Below the pieces are notes generated by a model. That model worked only from the letters and a program-made list of their open reading frames with translations. It was not told the origin of the DNA and searched no databases. A stretch of 64,000 bases of DNA from Talaromyces rugulosus (lineage: Eukaryota > Ascomycota > Eurotiomycetes > Eurotiales > Trichocomaceae), in assembly GCF_013368755.1 (NCBI RefSeq), contig NC_049563.1:1426001-1490000 (forward strand). Direction: 5' to 3'. How positions within the stretch are numbered: the first letter of the stretch is position 1; the number at the start of each line of letters is the position of its first letter. Position numbers and translations under genes: made by a program. Shown piece after piece: positions 15,152-25,238 of this stretch.

Positions 15152-16358
15152 GTGACATGACATGTCCTCGTTCTTTTCGATGTCGTATATTTTTTTCTTT
15201 TTTACATTTCAACATTTTTAATCAATGATCGAATATGGAGGGTAGATACCACGGTCGCATGGAGTTTTAATCAGCAAAATTTCTATTATCACAGGGGGGA
15301 GGATTACTACTGTGATGTTCATATTCTGTTTTCTGTTTTTCCGTTTTTATTTCTTTTCTGTTATATGATTGTTGTGGATGGTGCAATATATGGGATATAA
15401 CGACAGATTATGAACTGTATTTTTTTTTAAATATTTGCAAGGTATATGGATTGTGGAGGCATACTTCGGACTTAGATAGATAGTCATCTCAATATACATA
15501 GATAGTTCGCCTGCTGTTGCAAAAACTATGAACGCTTTGCGCTGGAAGGTTACGGTTAGTTAACTCATGCCAAGTTAGGTAGCAGCTTTTGCTTTTATAT
15601 GCTTTGCCACATGTGGAACATGGAAACATGCTCTATCGTTGCAATAGTTGCTCACCACCTATAATTGCAAGATGCGAATTTGATTATAGGTGGGCGTCGG
15701 AGTTAACCGACCGTATTTAACAGGATTTCTGACGCTATTACAATACCGTACAGAATCTATTTTACTGTCAGTATACCTTAATAGCTTCAATAGCAGAAAG
15801 GATTTGCTATGATTCTAGTCTTCTTCAAAAGGTCAAAATCTTTAGTCATTGTTCAGAAAACACGCAGAAGCCATGGTATTGCCTTGATAGCTCTTTAAGA
15901 TATAATCAGTAATCGGTAATAAATAACTATAAAGACTTGATATATAAGAGGAACGAATATCTTTATCTCATCCTTCTGGTTCTGTATATCGTACGCACAT
16001 ATCATACACCTAAATCCGATCAATGATATGTAGTGATACCTAACCAATAGGCTTGTGAATCAGATATAGATTGCAGGTCATCCGACCTTCTCGTTCGTTA
16101 GTGATTAGGCATCGGACCCACTTTTGGCCCTGACAGCTAATCAGACCTCGCATAATACGAACATTGTTAAATTGCCTCATAATAATTTTATATAATATTT
16201 ACAAGGTGAGGCTGAGTTCACTTCCTGCCGCGGTCTAGCGCTATCGAGAGAGTCAGCTGTATATATCCGGCTTTCTCCTCTGTCTGGTGATCTAGAAAGC
16301 ATATGCACTTTTCGTTTTCCCCCAATCTTGATAGTGAAATAATCCTGTTTCAGCCAAA
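15152..16358. other. intergenic spacer
   Basis: AT-rich, with poly-T tracts after the oxidase gene (15185-15440). No open frame of interest and no repeat pair noticed. The TATATA run near 16190 and the CT-rich stretch near 16270-16320 belong to the promoter of the next gene. Confidence 0.5.
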
Positions 16359-17396
16359 ATGGAACAGAAAACTTCTTTTGATCCTTCCTGGATCAACAAG
16401 GTCATCGATTTTGAGGCCTCTGACACCTTCCCCCTCAAGCAGTGGAAGATTGTGGACAAGTTGAATGAGATATCCGTTCAGAATGACGAGGAAGACGACG
16501 GGGAAGAATCTGGGCATGCGCATATGCAGGCCATTGCTATATTTGAATGTGTAAATCATATGGACGCCTGTGAATCTGCATTTATGAAAATTTACATGCA
16601 GTTTGTGCACACTTTCTCATATCATCTATGCCGTATACTACAGTGATTCTAACTACCAAAATACAAGGATTCCATATACAGGCTCGGATAATTCTCAGCC
16701 TGAGGATAGGGCTCAGCAAGCATTACCCAAGGCTGAAATAACCGAAGAAATGGCTTTGCTCGCTTTGACGAAACAGGGGTGTAAATCCATTTCACCGGTT
16801 TTCAACTGGAAAAGAGAAGAGCAGGATGAATCAGGACCTGTTCCTGGAGGTTACCTTGTCTACTTAGTGGTAGCAGACCTACCTGGAGTTCGTATAAGTC
16901 GTGATGATTATTGGAACCTTTCACGAAAACAGCGTGATGAGGTTCGTGATGCTTTCAAGGTAGCATACACGTATGTAACCCGTTTACTTTTGGCTACTGA
17001 TTTTTGTCAACCTATTTGGACTATTACTCATAATGCTTTTTTATTTGTTAGGGACTGCTTGAGCTGTGGCATTATTCGCACCTCAGGCGTACTAGGCACA
17101 AGCCTGATTTGGGATAAGGCTAGTAAGAAAATGTAAGTTAAACTGACTTATCCTTGGGGATTTTATGCGATTCTTAAAATTCATATGAGGAAAGTGAAAT
17201 TAATTACTCTACTTAAAGGTTTATTGTGGGTTTTAGGTATAGTCGTGCTGCGACTGAGAAGGATGTCTGGGGCAGCCATCTTTGGTTGGCCTGGGGGTTT
17301 GGGGAACGTCGTCGAGAAGTCTCAAATATGCCACAACCATTACCATCAGACATACTGGAAGATGGAAGCATAAATGAGGCACTATGGGAACTCTGA
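16359..17396 (+). CDS. kinase-like fold protein, degenerate active site
   Basis: A 269-residue member of the fungal kinase-like (aminoglycoside-phosphotransferase-like) families that begin with SFDPSWINKVIDFE. Exons: 16359-16600, 16644-16970, 17052-17132, 17237-17396. Shared landmarks are KIYM (strand before the hinge), TEEMALLALTKQGC, the GGYLVYLVV hinge, LPGVRIS and SRKQRDEVRDAFK. Where relatives have a catalytic loop and a metal-binding DFE, this protein reads CGIIRTSGVLGTSLIWD and then goes directly to MYSRAATEKDVW. Key catalytic residues are therefore missing or substituted, and it is probably an inactive paralogue. The first and third introns lack strong flanking conservation and could shift slightly. 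Confidence 0.68.
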
Positions 17397-17857
17397 AACG
17401 TGCAGGGTAAACTGTTACGCCAATGAATGTGTCACTTTGGAATTGGGAAAGCAACAAGGATACTGAATTCTACTTTTTTGGGGGGATTTTTAGAAAGTAA
17501 AGTGAAATCAAGCAAGCACTTGAGAGTTTTAGAAGTCTAAATGGTAGAGCATGTAGTCAACATATGACTTCATAAATTTCCATCTGCCAATGACTGCGAT
17601 GCTTTCGAACTGTCGTTTATATGACAACATGTCCATCAGGTATCAATTGATAGATATAGTCATGATAAATTTAGCACTAAAGGCGGCATGCAATGCAGCA
17701 GTCCTGCGTCTCACTCTTGCTAAGAGGGGCCTACCATATAGTGAATCACATCGTTGGTTTTAGATGAGTCTTGCTTCCTAATATTAACATAAGACCTGCA
17801 GGTAAGAATATTATTTTTATATAATAGGATAGGCTATCTGTATTACGTCTACAACGC
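17397..17857. other. intergenic spacer between convergent genes
   Basis: No gene seen. It contains the 12-base palindrome TATCAATTGATA at 17641-17652, the best form of the recurrent ATCAATTGAT motif. Confidence 0.5.
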
Positions 17858-19394
17858 CTACCCACAAAGAGAGACTATGTCATCTGGCACGTAACGTTTC
17901 AAAATGTCGACCAACTGTGAAAGGGGAACCCAGTCAAGTGTCCCATATATAGACTGCACCGGATGACCACTGTACAAAACCCTAGCATAGAACGGACTCT
18001 GCTTCTCTTTGGTTTCCCTGCATCAAGTATTAGTATAAAGGAAAACAAATCCATGTCTGCAAGATAATTCTCACCATATTTCAAAAGCAATGTTAGACCC
18101 CATCGCGGGCCACCGCAGCACGTCAATACCCAACGCGCCTAGAATCGGCCCAATGTCTCCGTCATGGATGAAGATATGACTGTAATCAACCGTAGACTTT
18201 CCGTCTATTACGGCTTGTAACCGTGAGATGATTTCGCCAATGAACAAGCCCTCTACCACTTGAATATACTTGACGGCGTCCGGATTGGTGCGCCAGTAGT
18301 AATTCCATTCCCAGTCACCCGCACGAAAGACCTCTTCGGCCATGTCCACCGTAACGCAGTTAGATGCATTGGCTACGCTGCACGGAAGTTCATATCCGTT
18401 ACAAAGACGGGCTTGAAAATTGTCAGAGAAATGGTCAAAAGTGCCTTGCCAGGAGCTATCGGTGGCGCCTAGCATCGAGCCAAGAATAGACCGAAGCTCT
18501 GCGGTAACATTTAGATGCGCCTTCCACTCTGTCGTCGACTCAATATCGCTCAGCGTCGAGCTGACGGCAGAACATGAGTAGCCCTCGTTGACCGTGTCGA
18601 CCGACGAGACCATTTGATGCAAAGGCAATGCACCGTGATACTCGGGCCAAACTCCGCGCAGTACCGCGCCCGCAGTGGCCTGGGTAAGCGGCGAGTTACT
18701 CGACCGGAACCAGACGCGACTGTTGGGCTCTCTAGGGATCAAGCCCAGCTTCTGGCCGTACACAGCCCATAGGTCCCGGCCGTGCCGATAGCCATCTTGC
18801 ACTCCACCGATGGTGATCTGTGGGTACTGACAGGTGCCATTCACGCCTGGAGTAAACGGATTGGTGTGATCCTGGTATGTCTGGGCATACATAGGTATCG
18901 GCTGCACGCCACTGGCCGCGTTCGGGCCCGCGTACAGGTACGGACGAACGCTGTCGCACTGATATGCCTGGTTCTGTGTGTGTGAGACGTGAGTATTAAC
19001 ATCGACCTGCTTGCATATTCAATATAGGCTGCCATACCTCTCCCTCCGGTAAGATATTGTACGGGGACCGTCGCTGATGCCGCTGTAGGTACTCGAGGTA
19101 GACCAATTTGCCCTTGGCACGGCCCTGCTCCAGGGGCTCGGGCAGAGCATACTCCTGGGCACGGGGGTGAGGCATAGAGCAGTAGTCATAGATACCATAC
19201 GGCGTTCCTTCTGTGGGCCCATTTGTTGGTGCCCGATAAATACCGCCATACGTGCCAATTGAGCTGTTGGCGATGTATGCGGTGTTGTTGAGCGCCGGAG
19301 GGTAGAAAGACTGCTCGGCTGACAGGGCCGCCACACCTCCGATCAAGCAAAAAGTGACACTGCCGAGCGTGATCATCTGCATTATGGAGGTCAT
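17858..19394 (-). CDS. secreted histidine acid phosphatase (branch 2, phytase-like)
   Basis: Phosphomonoesterase of histidine phosphatase clade 2, 471 residues, exons 19394-19038, 18973-18075, 18017-17858. It has an N-terminal signal peptide or anchor (MITLGSVTFCLIGGVAAL). The phosphate-binding motif is RHQRRSP near residue 108 (family form RHGxRxP, so the middle Gly is replaced by Gln), and the proton donor is HD in FIHDGDIGP near residue 388. Conserved Cys residues and Asn glycosylation sites fit a secreted enzyme. The C-terminal VRVLYSG-type strand of the family appears here as RVLYSGHPV, encoded by the last exon. Fungal relatives act on phytate, lysophosphatidate or general phosphoesters. 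It shares a 342-base divergent promoter with the PI-PLC-like gene. Confidence 0.9.
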
Positions 19395-19544
19395 TGTCTC
19401 GTTCTTTGATCTAAAGCAATGCAGTGGACAATATCGAAGATAGCGAGAGTTCAGCGACGCAATATATAAGGTTGCTTGGCTCTAACCGGAATGGGAAGTG
19501 GGTTCGTTCCTGAATCCTCAGGCCACTTACAGCGCTAACTCTGG

Positions 19545-19563
19545 CACGTGGTCCTGGCACGTG
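19545..19563. promoter_or_regulatory. CACGTG doublet
   Basis: Two perfect CACGTG E-boxes with starts 13 bases apart, each preceded by TGG (TGGCACGTG), so the unit is a 9-base direct repeat. This is a candidate binding site for a Pho4-like regulator. CACGTG also binds other bHLH and bZIP proteins, so the assignment rests on the gene context. Confidence 0.5.
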
Positions 19564-19706
19564 CAGACCAGGATTCTTGAACATCATTTCTCGACTTTTA
19601 ATCCTCAATTCTCGTTTCGAATTGGTTCTTGTCATCGACTGCGCACTCACCACGTTGGTGGCCATGACTCGGTGCTGAAACGGCCGCTTAAGATAAACAC
19701 GGGGTG

Positions 19707-19718
19707 TATCAATTGATA
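19707..19718. promoter_or_regulatory. palindrome TATCAATTGATA upstream of PI-PLC gene
   Basis: Perfect 12-base palindrome ending 18 bases before the ATG at 19737. An identical 12-mer lies 25 bases upstream of the ATG of the membrane-protein gene at 47026 and another at 17641-17652. Its role is unknown; the position suggests a core-promoter or leader element. Confidence 0.4.
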
Positions 19719-19736
19719 TAGAAACCACGCGGGAAT

Positions 19737-20882
19737 ATGAAGGCGCTTCACACCGGTATTGCTTTTTTGCCTATCTTGGCCAAGGCGACATCGCTGTCTA
19801 GCTACGCGCTCCAAAATGTCCTCAGCGATGCTTCGCCGATCTTTGGCCAGTATTCCAAAGAAACGAACGCGAACACTGAATGGATGAAGCGGTATCCGGA
19901 TGACACGCTGCTCGTGCACATGAACATCCCCGGCACCCACGACAGCGCAACGTGGAATTACTCGCAGGCGACGCAGGATGCCATGGCCGGCATCACTGCT
20001 CTCAACCAGGTCACCGTGCCGCCGCCGGAGACGTTTCGGTGTCAAGACCGGTCTCTTATCGACATGCTGAATTCCGGCATTCGAGCTCTGGATCTTCGCT
20101 ACGCATTTGATCCCACCAACACCTCGCTCATTTTCTATCACTCGCAGGCGTTGCTCTCTGAGGCTGCAAACCTTGAGAACGTCCTTTTCGGGTTTTACCA
20201 GTGGCTCGAAGATCACCCGTCAGAGATCATAATTCTATCGTTACAATACGAAGGTTCCACAGCTAAATACTATGCCAACGATGCAGAAGTGCAATTGGCA
20301 CTGTTTGATGCCCTTACTTCTCCCGCTGCACACGACTATTTCCTGCAGACCAAGGACGAGCTAGGTACACTTGGTGATGCGCGTGGCAAGATCATTTTGA
20401 TGCGCCGTTTTGATCTCGACCAGCTACCCAGCCAATACACAGAAGCCTTGCCAGGGTTGCACTTCTCCCCAAACCTCTGGACAGATAACAGTCCCGACAT
20501 TGAACTCGTCTACAACACGAAGAAGAATCTGACTGCTTACATTGAAGACTACTACGAACCACAGACCCCGACGGGGTCAAATGCAACTGAAAATATACAG
20601 TGGAAGTACAACGCTACCATTGCAAACATTCGCAAGGCAGCCCTACATTACCCAGACAGTCTATTTTGGACGTGGGCTTCTAGTGAAAATACGGGCAATG
20701 TGCCTCCGGACTGGCCAAGGATTATGGCCGTTGGCAATAGCACAGACTATACACCCGAAGGGGGCGTTAATCAGCAATTGATTCCGTTTTTGAAAGAGCT
20801 GAAGGGAAAGCGCTTGGGGATTGTTATGTTTGATTTTTTCAACCAACCAGCCCACCTGATTGATACGTTTTTGGATTTGTAA
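19737..20882 (+). CDS. PI-PLC X-domain phosphodiesterase, secreted
   Basis: Intronless 381-residue protein of the phosphatidylinositol-specific phospholipase C X-domain fold (TIM barrel). It has a signal peptide (first about 19 residues). The first catalytic His is in NIPGTHDSAT (residue about 68); the second is in FYHSQ (about 133). The strand motif RALDLRYAF and the segment DHPSEIIILSLQYEG are typical of fungal and bacterial single-domain enzymes of this type. There is no EF-hand, PH or C2 domain, so it is not a signalling eukaryotic PLC. The probable activity is cleavage of phosphatidylinositol or GPI-like phosphodiesters outside the cell. It may supply substrate or phosphate together with the divergent acid phosphatase. 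Confidence 0.88.
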   Translation: MKALHTGIAFLPILAKATSLSSYALQNVLSDASPIFGQYSKETNANTEWMKRYPDDTLLVHMNIPGTHDSATWNYSQATQDAMAGITALNQVTVPPPETFRCQDRSLIDMLNSGIRALDLRYAFDPTNTSLIFYHSQALLSEAANLENVLFGFYQWLEDHPSEIIILSLQYEGSTAKYYANDAEVQLALFDALTSPAAHDYFLQTKDELGTLGDARGKIILMRRFDLDQLPSQYTEALPGLHFSPNLWTDNSPDIELVYNTKKNLTAYIEDYYEPQTPTGSNATENIQWKYNATIANIRKAALHYPDSLFWTWASSENTGNVPPDWPRIMAVGNSTDYTPEGGVNQQLIPFLKELKGKRLGIVMFDFFNQPAHLIDTFLDL

Positions 20883-21247
20883 TATTTGTAACGGTTTAAA
20901 TAGACAAGACATTGCTAAAGACAGAAGTAAATATTGACATTACATATGGGGCTTGTAGGTTTCAACATACCCACGTTCAATGTCTACTATGTAGCCCAAG
21001 GAACTGAGAAACACAGCGATCGGCATCGGTAGCCAGTGAAACATTTGAACCAGTGTCCATACCCTCATAGTGCATCGGTCGCCCTGGAAGTCGTCACGGC
21101 TATGGAAATGGGTGTGCGCACGGTGTATGGGCCTAGAAATGGCGAGATTGTTTACCTGAAATCGGCCTCGCCTCCGCTACAAGATGTGTCGATATAGATA
21201 GTGCGGTTGTAAGCCGAAGGAAAAGTAGCACTATTATTACATAATCC
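20883..21247. other. intergenic spacer between convergent genes
   Basis: Terminator region of two convergent genes. No gene, repeat or obvious hairpin was noticed. Confidence 0.5.
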
Positions 21248-23601
21248 TTAACTAGAATCAGCAAGCAAAGCGTCCCATTGTTCCCAGCTGTGGTCTTGTG
21301 TCAACATTAAATCTGGATTTATTTTCATCACGTCGTCAAAATAGAGATGACTGTCCTCAAAGCCGTGGTTGAACCAAAATGAATTGTCATCAGTGGTGTC
21401 CACAGTTTGAGAAAGTGTCGATGACCGTGACGCTGTGCCGTGCTGAAAATTTGCATACCCGAAACCATGGCCCAAGTTGGTGATATCGGTCTCCGGCTGT
21501 GGGCCCAATTTGCGATGTTCGTTATAGCTGTGGCTAATTGGGGTTTCAAGTCGCCTAGCCTGGGCTTCTCGCACTTGTCTCTGAGAATTCAAGACGTCGC
21601 GTTGTTGGTGTAGCTGCGATATGAATTCTGGTGTTGGTGGAAGACACACGTTTCTGCTCTGCAGCGCGGCTTCGCGATCAGCGTATGCTTTTAGGCAGAG
21701 GTTGCCCACAGCTATATAGATGGGCTTTTTTGTATCGGAAATCATTTCTGGGGTGTTTTCATATATGTTTCGAACTGTTTTCCACGCTTTGTCGGCGTCT
21801 TCTATGAGTGGGTTGAGTTTAAGGGTATCCAATACATGGATTAAAGCGTGCCATTGCTGGAAGTACGCTGATTGCCAAGAAAATCGCTTGAGCGTGGGAC
21901 TAGACTGCATCATACTCTGCTGCTCGAGAAGTTTGATACTAATTTCCCAAGCCAATTGGCGTTCTGATAGTGGCGTCTGCTCTATGCTGGGCCACCTCCG
22001 CGGGTGGTGTTTTAAAAAGCGGATAACGTTCAAGGCAAATCGGCCTACCAGCATTGTCATGAGGTGTAACGGTTGTGAAGGGTCGCAGTAACGAAAGTAT
22101 TTCGTTTCGAAAATGTCCTCGATCTGTTTGCAAGCTCTGTCTACCTCTCCTTTATCGTTCCCTGATGCACCTAGATCCCATTGGCTAGGATGCTTTCCCT
22201 GACGCCGATACATAGTGACACGGCCGACTGTAAACTTGGCAAGCTCGTCCCTCAAGCTAATGAATACCATATCTGTCAAGGCATTGGACTCAGTGGCAGG
22301 TGAAGTCATGCCCGGGTAGAGCTGATCATCGTTGACGTTGGCCGGCCACCTAGTGCTATCGGCGCTGGTATCAAGGTCTCGAAACTTGGCTAGGCCACAA
22401 AGTTCAGCCGCACGAAAGTCGTGTGTCTTCAGTAGCCACCAGAGGCGTCGCCGCATCTCCGTCTCGAATGGAGGTAGGCCCAAGTATTCTCCATCACGTT
22501 CAAGCCCCATGCCTTGTGCGATGCGAACAGCGACACCCGTCAAAGACCAAACAGCACGAGGCTCATATACATCTCGCACCGAGAGAAGATGAAGAACCAA
22601 TGCCTGAAGAACAACGAGGTTGCTGGTTCCCATAAACTTGGCTCGCGATAGTGCTGATTTCGTGGCGCATATATATCTTGATCGCAGATCACTGCGAGGC
22701 TCACTAAACTTTTGTCTGCACTCGTCGTCTTTTAAAGACATGACAGCTGCGCTGTAAATAGAAAACATGAGTGCTTCAAAGCCTCGCGGTATATCCGCAG
22801 TATTGGCAGCAGCCTTTTCGATAGCCGGTCTTATTGTAGGAACATGAAAAACTTTCGTAACAGGGTCGACATTTTCCATGTAAGCGTCCCATAACTGATG
22901 TATGTGTTCTGGAGGCGGATGGCGGGGCTTGGTGTTAGGCATTGATTGACCAGTGAGCACAAAAGAAAGGTCGTCATCGGATCCTTCTAGATCATTTGTG
23001 TCATTTGAGTGGTCATCTAAAACATCCTCTGGGCTGTGGAACTATTGGTAGGTGGATCAACGGTTATTCCCAGACAAGCGGCTGAAAGCAAAAGGAGATC
23101 AAAGTACCTCTTGTATAACTCTCGTCCACAGAACGCTAACAAATGTTAGTTTACATATATTCTGCATGCTACAAAAGGAACTCACTTGTCGACAAATTTG
23201 AAACGCCCTTGATCGTGCACTACTTGTGTCTTGCTCATGCATGTGCCTGACTCGGAGTTGGTAGTATCTGCTTGCTTATCTAGGTTAATGTTTTTCTCCG
23301 GCAGTAGTGCTTTGTAGTGCCTGAAACTATTGACCGAGACGTCCTCTTTGGCACGTTTACGTTTCTGTCGATGTTGCTGGGGGGTGTTGAAGACACAGTC
23401 GACCTTGTGCTTGACGCAAGCGCTGCATGGCCTTTGCCGGTCGCATTTGACTTTCCGGCTAGCGCATCGGACACAGGAATAGGTAGGCCGGCTTTGGGTT
23501 TCCGACGAGGATCCAACTATGGTCTCCATGGACATTAAATCATCTGGCATTATAATGGCTATGGTTGTTGACAAGTGGAAGTGATGTTGTTGCGGGAGCA
23601 T
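21248..23601 (-). CDS. Zn2Cys6 fungal transcription factor (divergent from monooxygenase)
   Basis: Nuclear regulator of 745 residues in three exons: 23601-23186, 23135-23108, 23041-21248. The zinc cluster is at residues about 42-70: CVRCASRKVKC ... CSACVKHKVDC, followed by basic KRKRAK. A 28-base middle exon joins FVDN-VLWTRVIQE to FHSPEDV and keeps the frame. The fungal_trans middle homology domain runs from about residue 185 (HIHQLWDAYMENVDPVTKVFHVP) through ALMFSIYSAAVMSL and the GVAVRIAQGMGLERDG helix. The first ATG is at 23601; the ATG at 23550 (MPDDLMS) would also work. It shares a 231-base promoter with the FAD monooxygenase and is a natural candidate for its pathway-specific regulator. 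Confidence 0.9.
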
Positions 23602-23832
23602 GTCTACTAAATACCGACGACACCCGACCCGAGCTCCAAGCCCCGAGCCCGAGCGTCAGGGCCGAGAATTTCCTTTTACGGCTGGTTAGGGTTAGAATGC
23701 GTCCATATTCTTCTTGGTGTGCCAATACTATTTAACCAACCGAAAGGACCGTTCTTGGCAAATTATCCAACTATCTATCATCTCTGGATCCCCTTCCCAA
23801 GCGCACTTATAAAGATCAGACCGGAACTTGTC
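23602..23832. promoter_or_regulatory. shared divergent promoter, regulator and monooxygenase
   Basis: 231 bases between start codons. The segment 23620-23670 carries several CCGA/CGAG half-sites (CCGACGACACCCGACCCGAG and further GCCCGAGC repeats) that could serve Zn2Cys6 dimers, which typically bind CGG half-sites. No experimental support is implied. Confidence 0.4.
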
Positions 23833-25107
23833 ATGCGAGTCCTGATCAGTGGAGCGGGCGTCGCTGGCCCCACGCTGGCATGGTTTTTGGCGAAGACCGG
23901 CGCATCCATTACCGTTGTCGAGAAGAGTCAAGCTATTCTTCCCCATGGACAGAATGTTGATTTAAAAGGAACAGCAGTTACGGTCATCAAGAAGATGGGG
24001 CTGCTGGACCGAGTTCGCCAATCTAACACAACCGAGAAAGGGACGCAGTTCATTGACTCGAAGGGGGACCCATTTGCATCGTTTCCCGTCAAGGGGGGAT
24101 TTTCTGCCAGCTTATCCTCAGAATTTGAGATTCTACGCGGAGATTTAGCAGCGATCCTCTATAAGGCTTCGAGGCAAAGTCCGAACGTGGAGTATTTGTT
24201 CGGTACTACAATCAAGGAAGTCACCTCAAACGACAATGATACTGTGACTGTCAAATTTAGCCATGACAAGGTGGAGGAGTTTGACCTCTTGGTCGCAGCA
24301 GACGGTCAGTGGTCGAAGATTCGGCAGCAGTGTTTCCCTGCAGAGTGTGTCAACGTGATTGATAAGGGCATGTACGCCGTTTACTGGACCGTCCCACGTC
24401 TGCCAAGTGACAATGATTGGTGGAATATTTACGTGGCACTTAGGTCAAGGATTATCACCCTCAGACCAGACCCATACGGTACTATTAGGGCCATGTTCAC
24501 TCGTATGCCCTGTAGCGAGGATGAGAAAATGGCATGGCTAGAGGCAACCAAGAATGGCAAACAGGCGCAGCAAGAGCTCATCAGAAAAGATTTTGCAGAC
24601 GCAGGATGGCAAAGCCAGAGGCTATTGAATGACCTCGAGCACGCGCCTGATTTCTATTTCCAGGTTCTTCAACAAATTAAAATGTCCAAATGGTCCAACA
24701 CGCGCGTTGTCTGTGTCGGAGACGCTGCATATGCCCCATCGCCAGTCGCGGGTGGGGGAACTTCTCTGGCCATTATTGGAGCCTACATCCTAGCAGGCGA
24801 ATTGAGTAAACTTGACGAACATGAGCGTCCTTCGAAGGCCCTCGAAGCTTATGAGAGCATCTATCGCCCATTCGTGGAGGAGGCACAGAAGATTCCTTCC
24901 TTTGTTCCAGCAATTGCCCATCCGAAAACAGCTTGGCATCGATTGCTACTTCAATATAGCCTATGGACGCTAGCAAAAGTCTTGTCCGTGGTTGCTGCTA
25001 TTCCCCGGTTGGCAAAATCTTTTGACCAAAACAGCAAAGACGATTTTCCGTTGCCATACTATCCGAAGTTAGATATCAAGACTTCTCAAATCGCCACTTC
25101 TTCTTGA
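23833..25107 (+). CDS. FAD-dependent monooxygenase (UbiH/TetX/salicylate-hydroxylase type)
   Basis: Group A flavoprotein monooxygenase, 424 residues, single exon; it uses NAD(P)H and oxygen to hydroxylate a small substrate. The FAD dinucleotide motif is at the very start (LISGAGVAGPTLAWFLAKTG), ending in Glu of VVEKS. The DG motif is in LLVAADGQWSKIR (about 157), and the GD motif is in VCVGDAAYAPSPVAGGGTSL (about 295). I chose the ATG at 23833 because the Rossmann strand begins there; the open frame extends 38 codons further upstream but that stretch has no domain. The C-terminal 60 residues contain a moderately hydrophobic helix. It is probably part of a small regulator-enzyme unit for aromatic or polyketide modification. 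Confidence 0.92.
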   Translation: MRVLISGAGVAGPTLAWFLAKTGASITVVEKSQAILPHGQNVDLKGTAVTVIKKMGLLDRVRQSNTTEKGTQFIDSKGDPFASFPVKGGFSASLSSEFEILRGDLAAILYKASRQSPNVEYLFGTTIKEVTSNDNDTVTVKFSHDKVEEFDLLVAADGQWSKIRQQCFPAECVNVIDKGMYAVYWTVPRLPSDNDWWNIYVALRSRIITLRPDPYGTIRAMFTRMPCSEDEKMAWLEATKNGKQAQQELIRKDFADAGWQSQRLLNDLEHAPDFYFQVLQQIKMSKWSNTRVVCVGDAAYAPSPVAGGGTSLAIIGAYILAGELSKLDEHERPSKALEAYESIYRPFVEEAQKIPSFVPAIAHPKTAWHRLLLQYSLWTLAKVLSVVAAIPRLAKSFDQNSKDDFPLPYYPKLDIKTSQIATSS

Positions 25108-25238
25108 AAGGGCCCTGCCGGGGCTTTTGGACGAATTAATTGTTAGGCCTAAGGCGTAAATAATAGATTGGCATGTTATTATCTTTGCTGCTCTTTGTGT
25201 GATTTTGTATTTCTCAATCAAATGCTAAAATTCAATAC

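Larger units (their letters stand above)
19395..19736. promoter_or_regulatory. shared divergent promoter, phosphatase and PI-PLC-like genes
   Basis: 342 bases lie between the two start codons. It contains two CACGTG boxes (19545-19550 and 19558-19563) and the palindrome TATCAATTGATA 20 bases before the PI-PLC ATG. CACGTG is the core site of Pho4/NUC-1-type basic helix-loop-helix phosphate regulators, which fits two phosphoester-cleaving products. Confidence 0.55.
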
